Notes under the pieces: generated by a model
Seen by the model: only the letters and a program-made list of their open reading frames with translations
What the model was told of the DNA's origin: nothing
Database searches by the model: none
Virus record (IMG/VR): IMGVR_UViG_3300042477_000802
Span: 1 to 64,000 of that record
DNA length: 64,000 bases
Origin: a virus
Reading direction: 5' to 3' (one strand)
Shown here: piece after piece, positions 56,318 through 62,972 of the stretch
How the letters are laid out: every line of letters starts with the position of its first letter
Numbering within the stretch: position 1 is the first letter of the stretch
Position numbers and translations under genes: made by a program

Positions 56318-57226
56318 TTAACCTTTAGTAATAAATGGCTTTACTAAGCCAGTAGTAATTCCATGTTGAATTTTATCCCAAAAATACACCGGATACATTT
56401 TCAAAATGTCTAAGGCATTCTCATAAGCAAATTCACGAAACCAACCGCTGGTAATAGAAGTACATACTTTACTTAACGCAAACCTCCAAGCATATTCTGG
56501 CGACCAAACTCCAGGATGCGGAATCAAAGATCGTTCTGCGGCTAAAACACAAGCCTCCTCAATTACTCCAGCTAATTGAATCTCTCTCGAACATTGGAAA
56601 AATTTCTTTTTATCAGACTTAACCTCTTCTCCATCCTTCATATAAGATAGATAAGCCGGCTGACCATATAAAGCCACTGCCTGATGCAAAGTATCATGAT
56701 CAAATTTATAGTCAATATGATCATCCTTAAAGAAGTTATCCTTAGATACATTCAATTTAGGATGAGAATAATTGTATGTTTCTCGCTCTCGAACTTTAAG
56801 AAAATCTTGGAAAGCTTCCTTGACCTTAGCTCCAGCGAATTTCATTCGATGATAATCTAATAAGGTTTTCCAAAAATATGGACTATTCTTTAGATATCTA
56901 TGAGAACACTTAAGGGTAAACAACAAATCTAAAGAAAGAACTTTACCAAATGAAGTCTCCATCGTCTCAGGATCATTATTGACTAAATCTACTAACATTT
57001 GAGTAGAGGGTTGTTGACCCACAATTTCAAATTCACAATTAACTAAACCTTCTACAATTTGTTTATTGTGGATAGAATAAATTTTATTGGGAGCAACTTT
57101 CTTTTCATTATTATTTAACCATTGAGTAAATTCTTCTTCTGAACAAACAAAATCAAAATCTACTGGTTTTTTAGTCAGTAGATAAGGCGCCCGTAAAGCT
57201 AAAGCTCGACTACCAATCAGAATCAT
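56318..57226 (-). CDS. Nucleotidyltransferase-fold protein
   Basis: The ATG at 57226 (MILIGSRALALRAPYLLTKK) follows the upstream stop and is preferred. GSRAL ... PVDFDFVCS is the GS..D.D pattern of the nucleotidyltransferase superfamily. The rest is helical (about 300 residues), like uncharacterised phage members. It could modify RNA or nucleotides; the second catalytic acid is not certain. Confidence 0.72.
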   Translation of the reverse strand: MILIGSRALALRAPYLLTKKPVDFDFVCSEEEFTQWLNNNEKKVAPNKIYSIHNKQIVEGLVNCEFEIVGQQPSTQMLVDLVNNDPETMETSFGKVLSLDLLFTLKCSHRYLKNSPYFWKTLLDYHRMKFAGAKVKEAFQDFLKVRERETYNYSHPKLNVSKDNFFKDDHIDYKFDHDTLHQAVALYGQPAYLSYMKDGEEVKSDKKKFFQCSREIQLAGVIEEACVLAAERSLIPHPGVWSPEYAWRFALSKVCTSITSGWFREFAYENALDILKMYPVYFWDKIQHGITTGLVKPFITKG

Positions 57227-57227
57227 A

Positions 57228-57407
57228 TTAACTTTTTTCTTCAAGAAAAATACCAGCTACTAAACCCATAGGAGTTTCAATGGCCCAATCAGCCACCAAG
57301 TCAACTGCACTATCATCTTCAAAAGTAAGAGTTACTACATTAACCGAAGGTTGACTAATATGTTTAATTGTTTTCCCGATTAAATCAGTTTCTTTAATTT
57401 GTCGCAT
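57228..57407 (-). CDS. 59-residue protein
   Basis: A frame from ATG reads MRQIKETDLIGKTIKHISQP ... DLVADWAIETPMGLVAGIFL. The strand-turn pattern (VNVVTLTFEDDSAVDLVAD) is protein-like. It overlaps the end of the gene before it, and its stop lies one base before the next ATG (TAATATG). Confidence 0.68.
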   Translation of the reverse strand: MRQIKETDLIGKTIKHISQPSVNVVTLTFEDDSAVDLVADWAIETPMGLVAGIFLEEKS

Positions 57408-57745
57408 AGTAAATTATAGTGTTGTTCTATATTTTTATTATTAAAATACTGAATAGAAATTTTATTTGTTTCCAACAAATCCATTAAAGAATTAAGATAT
57501 TGTGTGACTTCACTTAAAGAAGTGTCAAGGCACTTGATTTTATCTTCTATTTCTTGATGGAGCTGTTGACGATGCCAATCATCGTACGATGATAATTTAG
57601 ATAATGGTAGGTCTAAAAATTTTCCAGCCGCATCCTGACACAGAACCATATCTTTTAAATTAGGAAGATCCATTATTGTGTAAATGGTATCAGTAGCATC
57701 AGATAAATAAACTTTCAATCCGATTGAAATTTTATTTTTATCCAT
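57380..57745 (-). CDS. Unknown helical protein
   Basis: The start MDKNKISIGLKVYLSDATDT follows the upstream stop (TAATATG). A short barrel-like start, then long helices (HQEIEDKIKCLDTSLSEVTQ). Not recognised. Confidence 0.63.
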   Translation of the reverse strand: MDKNKISIGLKVYLSDATDTIYTIMDLPNLKDMVLCQDAAGKFLDLPLSKLSSYDDWHRQQLHQEIEDKIKCLDTSLSEVTQYLNSLMDLLETNKISIQYFNNKNIEQHYNLLCDKLKKLI

Positions 57746-57746
57746 A

Positions 57747-57965
57747 TTAATAACTACAACCAGAAGGTGTCCAGGCTTCTGAAGAAGAATACCACTCTTC
57801 ATCTGAAGAAGATGATGGAAAATAAATTCTCTCAGAAATCATATTCTGCAAGATACTTGCATCTTTAGATGAAAGCTGAGAAGATTTTTGCAAGTCATTT
57901 ACTTTAGCTCGCATCTCTTCGACTAACTTAGTAAATTCTAATTCTAAATCGGTGGCTTGATCCAT
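57747..57965 (-). CDS. Small coiled-coil protein
   Basis: The 72-residue product has an N-terminal helix (LELEFTKLVEEMRAKVNDLQ) and a serine/tryptophan-rich end (SSSDEEWYSSSEAWTPSG). Not recognised. Confidence 0.6.
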   Translation of the reverse strand: MDQATDLELEFTKLVEEMRAKVNDLQKSSQLSSKDASILQNMISERIYFPSSSSDEEWYSSSEAWTPSGCSY

Positions 57966-57973
57966 AATTTGCC

Positions 57974-58150
57974 CTAACGGTCCCTAAGTCTCCTTAACTT
58001 TTCTTGGAGTCTTTCTTTTTTAAGAGTTACATCAATTAATTTAGTTTCTAAAGAAAGAAATTCATTTCTTAAAGAATTTAATTCTTTTTTAATTTCTGAC
58101 CGAGCTTCATCTAATTTACTAATTAGAAGCATCAATTCTTGTTCTAACAT
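57974..58150 (-). CDS. 58-residue coiled-coil protein
   Basis: A frame from ATG with AAAGGA upstream reads MLEQELMLLISKLDEARSEI ... KKERLQEKLRRLRDR, a long heptad helix. It ends in TAG, directly before the ribosome site of the next gene, and so is further proof that TAG is a stop here. Confidence 0.75.
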   Translation of the reverse strand: MLEQELMLLISKLDEARSEIKKELNSLRNEFLSLETKLIDVTLKKERLQEKLRRLRDR

Positions 58151-58224
58151 GCAAATCCTTTATGTTATTAGCCCCAGCCTACGCCAATAACGATGACATC
58201 CTGTTGATATCTTTCCGATTGAAA

Positions 58225-58458
58225 TTAACTTAATCCCTTAACAAACTCTTGACGCTCCTCATCTGTTAATCGATTCCAGAAAGCTACGCCTTCTTCAGTG
58301 GCGTTGAGCTCCCTCACAATTTCAGTTCCTTGAGTAAACCAAACTTCTTCAGCCTCTCGATTCCAATGACGATATTTAACTGAACGAGTCTTAACGACGA
58401 CCTTAGTCACCTTTTCACGAGGCTTACTCAGTTTATTAGTAATTTCACATCGAAACAT
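58225..58458 (-). CDS. Unknown 77-residue protein
   Basis: Not recognised. Beta-rich start with VVVKTRSVKYRHWNREAEEV, helical end (TDEERQEFVKGL). Confidence 0.62.
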   Translation of the reverse strand: MFRCEITNKLSKPREKVTKVVVKTRSVKYRHWNREAEEVWFTQGTEIVRELNATEEGVAFWNRLTDEERQEFVKGLS

Positions 58459-58461
58459 ATA

Positions 58462-58758
58462 TCACTCCATTTCTTCCTGAGACCGCCGCTTGCCGCCCCT
58501 ACGTTTAGTTACTTCTACATCCTTAGGCTGCTCTACCTCTACTTCTGGAAGAGCTTCTCGCATCTTGCCCTGGAAACGGGTAAGATGAACATTCTCATCT
58601 AGAATATATGATTCACTACCAAAAGTGACCACAATCCCGCCCTCTGTTCCCTGAACATGGGAATCAACTACCCCCAAACTTCCAGATAACTTCTGAGCAA
58701 ACTTATGCCCAATATAAGTTACCTTATCACCTGCCTGAAACCTCTTAAAAAACTTCAT
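58462..58758 (-). CDS. KOW/SH3-like small protein
   Basis: The ATG at 58758 with AAAGGA upstream gives MKFFKRFQAGDKVTYIGHKF. GDKVTYIG ... GSLGVVDSHV ... GIVVTFGSESYILDENV resembles a small SH3-like barrel. The C-terminus is very basic (VTKRRGGKRRSQEEME). Confidence 0.7.
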   Translation of the reverse strand: MKFFKRFQAGDKVTYIGHKFAQKLSGSLGVVDSHVQGTEGGIVVTFGSESYILDENVHLTRFQGKMREALPEVEVEQPKDVEVTKRRGGKRRSQEEME

Positions 58759-58878
58759 GTAAATTATTTCCTTTATCGTAAAAAAGTTAACGAATAAATA
58801 AGTATCAGTCACACAATTGTTCAAGTCCCTATTTATTCTGCTTGCTACTCTTGATATTTCAAACTGACATAGCAAAGA

Positions 58879-59058
58879 CTAAGAATTTTTAGAAGAACCT
58901 TCAGAAGGATCATCTTCATCATATCCAGAAGCAATAACTTCGGATTTGACTTCCTCACAAGGAGGAAGAGGTTTCTTAGTCTTATAATAAGCGGCTACCA
59001 AAAATACCACTAAAGTGAGTACCACTGGTAACATTACTAGCATAAAAGCATCAATCAT
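58879..59058 (-). CDS. 59-residue single-span membrane protein
   Basis: MIDAFMLVMLPVVLTLVVFL forms an anchor, followed by a positive stop (YYKTKKP) and an acidic tail (YDEDDPSEGSSKNS). The ATG overlaps the TGA of the gene before (ATGA). The stop is TAG. Confidence 0.75.
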   Translation of the reverse strand: MIDAFMLVMLPVVLTLVVFLVAAYYKTKKPLPPCEEVKSEVIASGYDEDDPSEGSSKNS

Positions 59059-59330
59059 TTTCCACCCTTATCAGACTTCTTACGTCGAGCTTGCTTAGTA
59101 GCCTGGCCTACTTCCTTGGCTCGTCGAATAGTATCTGCCGAACGAGGCGTGTTATTCTTGCCACTCTTATTGGCTTTCCAGAGTGCAACATCAGGATTAT
59201 CCTTGAGAGAACGAACGAATTGCTTGAGTGTACCAGGACACTTCTTAGCATGCCAAAGAGCCTTCAATCGAGAGCCCGGACTTCCATGACCAACTTCTCC
59301 ACGATTACCACGATTATTATCTTCACTCAT
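59055..59330 (-). CDS. Small basic protein
   Basis: The start MSEDNNRGNRGEVGHGSPGS is preferred over an ATG six codons earlier. It has a glycine-rich front and a lysine/arginine-rich end (RRAKEVGQATKQARRKKSDK). Possible DNA- or RNA-binding role. Confidence 0.65.
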   Translation of the reverse strand: MSEDNNRGNRGEVGHGSPGSRLKALWHAKKCPGTLKQFVRSLKDNPDVALWKANKSGKNNTPRSADTIRRAKEVGQATKQARRKKSDKGGK

Positions 59331-59412
59331 AATACTGTTCCTTTGCACTCGCCTAGGGCGATTCAGTTGTTATTGTTAAGTATTCTACTGCGTAAGTGTA
59401 GTAGAATAAATT

Positions 59413-59604
59413 CTAATTGACAGAAGATTCTGTCTCAAATCCCATCATGACTCGGATGAAATCTACCTCATCCCAACCACAAGCATTAATAAATGCTCGA
59501 ATAAAATCACAATGTTGACTAATTCCTTCTAAATCAGAAAGAGGAAATTCCTTTTCATACAATTTATCTACCTGATCTGATACGTATTGATACGGTAATT
59601 TCAC
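59413..59604 (-). CDS. CGW-motif small protein, GTG start
   Basis: GGAG lies five bases before GTG at 59604, and the protein then starts (M)KLPYQYVSDQVDKLYEKEF, in line with the MVKLPFQ start of its relative at 39395. It contains FIRAFINACGWDEVDFIRVM. The GTG shares a base with the TAG of the deaminase gene. Confidence 0.68.
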   Translation of the reverse strand: MKLPYQYVSDQVDKLYEKEFPLSDLEGISQHCDFIRAFINACGWDEVDFIRVMMGFETESSVN

Positions 59605-59948
59605 TATGGCTCCAAACTGTCCCATTGATTGGGACCGCAAGTATAATAAACTTTCTTGACTTTGGCTCGACGCATAGCTCTCATACAATCAGCACACGGC
59701 TGACTGTTGGCCCATTGACCATTTTTAGTCACACGGGCCAAATAAACAATAGCTCCCTGATCTAACTTTCTCACTAACCGAGCCTCACAATGAGAACTAG
59801 GAACCGGACCACTAGGGTGCCCATTATAGGCATACACCATCACATCATCACTGCGAAGTGCAATGGCACCCAAACAAAAGCTCCTTTTGTTTTTATAAAT
59901 CCTAGCCGCCTTCGCTGCTAGAGTTAATAATTTTTTAGGATTTTTCAT
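59604..59948 (-). CDS. Cytidine/deoxycytidylate deaminase-fold protein
   Basis: The 114-residue protein has the zinc site HCEARL (H-x-E) and PCADCMRAM (PCxxC). The rest fits a short deaminase: ICLGAIALR-like start (FCLGAIALRSDDVMVYAYNG), CGPNQWDS at the end. It could act on dCMP, cytidine or another base. Stop TAG. Confidence 0.85.
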   Translation of the reverse strand: MKNPKKLLTLAAKAARIYKNKRSFCLGAIALRSDDVMVYAYNGHPSGPVPSSHCEARLVRKLDQGAIVYLARVTKNGQWANSQPCADCMRAMRRAKVKKVYYTCGPNQWDSLEP

Positions 59949-60345
59949 ATAATTTTATTAACGCTCGCTGAGCACGTTTTTCAATTTCTTCCCAAGAAGT
60001 ATTTAGCGCTACTAATTGTCTAGCCCATTCTCTTTTGAAGAGATCGACTGGATAGCTAGAATATTCTAGACACTTACTAAAAGAAGTAGCTGGCAACAAG
60101 TGCCAGGACTTTACTCCTTGAGGATGATCGGAGTCATAATATTTTCCTTTATATCGGATAAAGGCATGACTTTCAACGCTACAGAGCGTGGTGTGTCGAA
60201 ATAACAAATGGGCCGAATAGGCCCATAAAAAACACCGACCAAAATTAATAATGGTCGGGTCAATATCGTAAAAAATTTGGTTAGTGATAAATTGTGGGTC
60301 GAAGTTTGACCGTCGAATCAAGGCATATTTTTTCCAATATTTCAT
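59935..60345 (-). CDS. Possible papain-like fold protein
   Basis: The start MKYWKKYALIRRSNFDPQFI is preferred; it overlaps the gene before by about 65 bases. FGRCFLWAYSAHLLF, VESHAFIRYKGKYYDSDHPQ supply a cysteine, histidine and aspartate in the order of a papain/NlpC-like site. Activity is not shown. Confidence 0.6.
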   Translation of the reverse strand: MKYWKKYALIRRSNFDPQFITNQIFYDIDPTIINFGRCFLWAYSAHLLFRHTTLCSVESHAFIRYKGKYYDSDHPQGVKSWHLLPATSFSKCLEYSSYPVDLFKREWARQLVALNTSWEEIEKRAQRALIKLYEKS

Positions 60346-60478
60346 CCCAGTTCCATCCGCAACAAGAAAGATATGCTTCAATTAATTCAGCTCTATCAAC
60401 TGTATTAGTTGAGTTAACATCAGTAAACATTAACCGATCTAATCCTAGACTCACTTCTTCGTAAGATAGCTTTTTCAT
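60281..60478 (-). CDS. CGW-motif small protein
   Basis: The 65-residue product has LIEAYLSCCGWNWDEILEKI, as in 39395-39595 and 59413-59604. Element copy 5 lies just before its ATG, and there is no clear ribosome site between them. Confidence 0.63.
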   Translation of the reverse strand: MKKLSYEEVSLGLDRLMFTDVNSTNTVDRAELIEAYLSCCGWNWDEILEKICLDSTVKLRPTIYH

Positions 60479-60480
60479 GT

Positions 60481-60515
60481 TACTAGGGACCAGTAAAAAA
60501 ATTTAGTCGCTGGGA
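60481..60515 (-). repeat. TCCCAGCGACTAAATTTTTT element, copy 5
   Basis: Core at 60496-60515; downstream box TCCCTAGTA runs to within three bases of the ATG at 60478. ACTA in the core can pair with TAGT in the box, and CCAG with CTGG. If this is a promoter, the mRNA would be leaderless. Confidence 0.77.
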
Positions 60516-60558
60516 CGCGTTACAGTCTCACGGTAATTACCGTGACACTAAAAATATG

Positions 60559-60681
60559 TTAGTTGTTCTTGGTAGAAATAATTTGCCGTAACATTTCCAT
60601 CCGACAAAAGCGATCATAATCGCCTGCCGCGAAAGCTTCCTTCATCCAAATATTTAAAATTTCTACTGCAATATCCTGCAT
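60559..60681 (-). CDS. 40-residue protein
   Basis: GGAG lies five bases before ATG (60681), and the product reads MQDIAVEILNIWMKEAFAAG ... CRMEMLRQIISTKNN. Short but with a good ribosome site and helical composition. Confidence 0.55.
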   Translation of the reverse strand: MQDIAVEILNIWMKEAFAAGDYDRFCRMEMLRQIISTKNN

Positions 60682-60691
60682 AATTTCTCCA

Positions 60692-61294
60692 TCACCACAA
60701 AGTTTTTAACTTAAGTAATTTCAAGTATTCTTTTTCAGAATTTATTCTTTTACCATTTAAAAACCATTTTTTAGTTCCATTAGACAATTCCATGGCTGGG
60801 CCATCTTCTCGATGAAGAGAGCCGTGAATATACCATGATTTATCTCCATCAGTATCTATGATAGCGGGACCATCTGTTCGATGAAGCTTACCATCAAGAT
60901 ACCATTCTTGATCTCCATTTTCGCATTCTTTGGCTGGGCCATCTTCTCGATGGCGCTTTCCATTAATCCACCACTCTTTATCTTCATAGGCTTCTACGGC
61001 TGGACCATCTAGTCGATGGTGTTGACCATGAAGATACCATTCTTGAGTCCGGTAGCTGATGAGTGCAGGACCATCTTCTCGATGAAATTTGCCATTTAAC
61101 ATAAATGTTATGAGTCCTTCAGGACCAAATTTTAATTTCGATCCTTTACCTAGAGGAATAGTTAGCTCTTCCTTTTCAAGGTCTATAACTATATTTTTAG
61201 TTAGAGGCTTATCTTTGGAAAAAAGGACCTTCATAATGTCATTTTTATTTAATAAAATTTGTGCATTATTCTGGTTGATTCGTTTTTTTATCAT
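60692..61294 (-). CDS. HREDGPA-repeat protein, 5 units, long start
   Basis: The 200-residue product has about 65 residues before the first unit (MIKKRINQNNAQILLNKNDI ... LKFGPEGLITFMLNGK). Units include HREDGPALIS, HRLDGPAVEA, HRTDGPAIID. Tail SEKEYLKLLKLKTLW. Its ATG sits in the damaged end of the gene before. Confidence 0.85.
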   Translation of the reverse strand: MIKKRINQNNAQILLNKNDIMKVLFSKDKPLTKNIVIDLEKEELTIPLGKGSKLKFGPEGLITFMLNGKFHREDGPALISYRTQEWYLHGQHHRLDGPAVEAYEDKEWWINGKRHREDGPAKECENGDQEWYLDGKLHRTDGPAIIDTDGDKSWYIHGSLHREDGPAMELSNGTKKWFLNGKRINSEKEYLKLLKLKTLW

Positions 61295-61606
61295 AAAGTT
61301 TTTGGCTTAACTAATTTCCAATACTCTTCTTCGGAATACTCTTTACCTTGAAGGAACCATTTTTTTAGTTCCATTAGCTTTTTCTACTGCTGGCCCATCT
61401 TCTCGATGAAGTTTATCATCGATAAACCATCCTTTACTTCCATCAGCCCATTCTAATGCCGGCCCATCTTCTCGATGTAATTTACCATGAAGATACCACT
61501 CTTTACCTCCATCAGCCCATTCTATTGCCGGACCATCTTCTCGATGTAACTTATTATTCCAATAATAATATTTAGAGCCAAATTTATCTTTTTTAATTTT
61601 TTTCAT
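61291..61606 (-). pseudogene. HREDGPA-repeat gene with A7 frameshift
   Basis: Three units, then ANGTKK and a run of seven A (bases 61360-61366) where relatives have six. In frame it ends MVPSR; with one A skipped it continues WFLQGKEYSEEEYWKLVKPK as normal. The closing TTATGG is also changed to TTATGA, giving a stop in place of the last tryptophan. Either decayed or rescued by slippage on A7. Confidence 0.75.
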
Positions 61607-61609
61607 ATT

Positions 61610-61924
61610 TCACCACAAAGCTTTCAGTTTGACTACTCGCCAATATTCTTCTTCTGAATATTCTTTACCTTGAAGAAACCACTCTTTATCTCCATTAGCA
61701 TATTCTGCTGCTGGACCATCTTCTCGATGTAATTTGTCATGAAGAAACCAAAATTTAGTTCCATTAGCATATTCTACGGCTGGTCCATCTTTTCGATGTC
61801 GTTGGCCATGAAACCACCATTCTTTATGACCACGAGTACTTGCTACCGCTGGACCATCTTCTCGATGTAAGAGACCATTCCAATAATATTTAGAGCCATA
61901 TTCATCTATCTTAATTTCTTGCAT
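61610..61924 (-). CDS. HREDGPA-repeat protein, 3 units
   Basis: The 104-residue product starts MQEIKIDEYGSKYYWNG; cores are HREDGPAVAS, HRKDGPAVEY and HREDGPAAEY. Tail EEEYWRVVKLKALW. Confidence 0.86.
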   Translation of the reverse strand: MQEIKIDEYGSKYYWNGLLHREDGPAVASTRGHKEWWFHGQRHRKDGPAVEYANGTKFWFLHDKLHREDGPAAEYANGDKEWFLQGKEYSEEEYWRVVKLKALW

Positions 61925-61927
61925 ACT

Positions 61928-61990
61928 TTACCATAAAGCTTTCAATTTAACCATTCGCCAATTTTACCATAAAGATTTTAGTTTAACTAG
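61928..61990 (-). pseudogene. Two stranded repeat-gene tails in tandem
   Basis: The minus strand reads LVKLKSLW-stop, then directly NWRMVKLKALW-stop. Both are family tails without their genes. They mark two past deletions that joined at conserved junctions. Confidence 0.72.
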
Positions 61991-61997
61991 TGGTAGT

Positions 61998-62483
61998 TCA
62001 TTTAATGGTAGAGATTCCGTTAAAAAACGCACTCATCAACTTACAAGATTGACAGACAAAAGTTTTATTACTTTGATCCGGATGAGCATACTCATAATAT
62101 TGACCACATGGTCCACGACAAGTAGCTCCCTCCTCCAACTCATACGAGGTATCTACCGTATATGGAAATCTAATCTTCTTAATTCTAAATGCTTTATGAA
62201 TATCCTTTTCATAGACATGAAAAGAACGATGATGATTAATCATCCAATGATATTTAACATAATGATTGAATTTAGTTAATGCACTTTGATATTGTTTATT
62301 ATCAAGCAGCTCATTAATTTCTTCCGCCACTTGTAATTCTTTAGCAATTTGAAAATCAAAATGATTGTTAATCACATCTACCATATCAGCACAAGCAGAT
62401 TGTAAAGCTTCTTCCTTACTATTATAGATAGTAATATTTACTTCTTGCTCCATATGGTGAGCATATTCAACAATCCAGGGCAT
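61998..62483 (-). CDS. Unknown protein with C-terminal zinc ribbon
   Basis: The 161-residue protein is helical at first and ends with CRGPCGQYYEYAHPDQSNK followed by CQSCKLM, four cysteines of a ribbon. Not recognised. Confidence 0.66.
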   Translation of the reverse strand: MPWIVEYAHHMEQEVNITIYNSKEEALQSACADMVDVINNHFDFQIAKELQVAEEINELLDNKQYQSALTKFNHYVKYHWMINHHRSFHVYEKDIHKAFRIKKIRFPYTVDTSYELEEGATCRGPCGQYYEYAHPDQSNKTFVCQSCKLMSAFFNGISTIK

Positions 62484-62495
62484 CTGTTCTCCTAA

Positions 62496-62972
62496 TTAAT
62501 ATTTGATAGTTTGACCATTCGGAGTTACTCTACCATAAGTAGAACCATTAGAATAAATATATTTATCTTCATGGCATTCATAATCCCTATGATCTTCAAA
62601 GTTTTCTGGCTTGATATATTTACATAAATCGTAACAAACTGTATCTCCGCATGTTTTACGGATATGATTTAAATGGTCAATTACATCTTGCTTACTTTGA
62701 TATTTTTTATCGACATTAGCCTGGTAGATGTCAGGGCCATCTTCTCGATATAGTTGACCATTAACATAATATTTTTTAGTCTCCCCTTTAACGGAGCTAT
62801 TTGTTTGCTCATTAATTTTTACTGAAAAAGGCTCTGGTAGTGGAGGATTCAAGTTTAATTGATATTTATCAATCAAATTATTGACCGCAGTTAATGCAGC
62901 GGCGGCCTCATGTTTATTATCGCTCTTAGCGAGCGATAATAATTTTTCTACTTTTTCAATTTTAGATTTCAT
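62496..62972 (-). CDS. DUF2786-like protein with one decayed repeat unit
   Basis: Residues 1-40 (KIEKVEKLLSLAKSDNKHEA, then AAALTAVNNLIDKYQL) match the DUF2786 helical motif found in phage and bacterial proteins. In the middle KKYYVNGQLYREDGPDI is a single altered HREDGPA unit. The rest is unknown. It links the repeat family to another domain. Confidence 0.7.
   Translation of the reverse strand: MKSKIEKVEKLLSLAKSDNKHEAAAALTAVNNLIDKYQLNLNPPLPEPFSVKINEQTNSSVKGETKKYYVNGQLYREDGPDIYQANVDKKYQSKQDVIDHLNHIRKTCGDTVCYDLCKYIKPENFEDHRDYECHEDKYIYSNGSTYGRVTPNGQTIKY

Noticed and set aside
2160-58150. Recoding of TAG to glutamine, as in some huge phages
   Set aside because: TAG ends several genes directly before a ribosome site and start (33223, 36884, 57974, 58879, 59604). 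Reading through would run out of frame into, or fuse, unrelated proteins. No tRNA with a CTA anticodon was found.
62496-62972. Counting the DUF2786-like gene as a full repeat-family member
   Set aside because: It has only one altered unit (LYREDGPD) and neither the family start nor the tail; it is better described as another protein that carries one unit.
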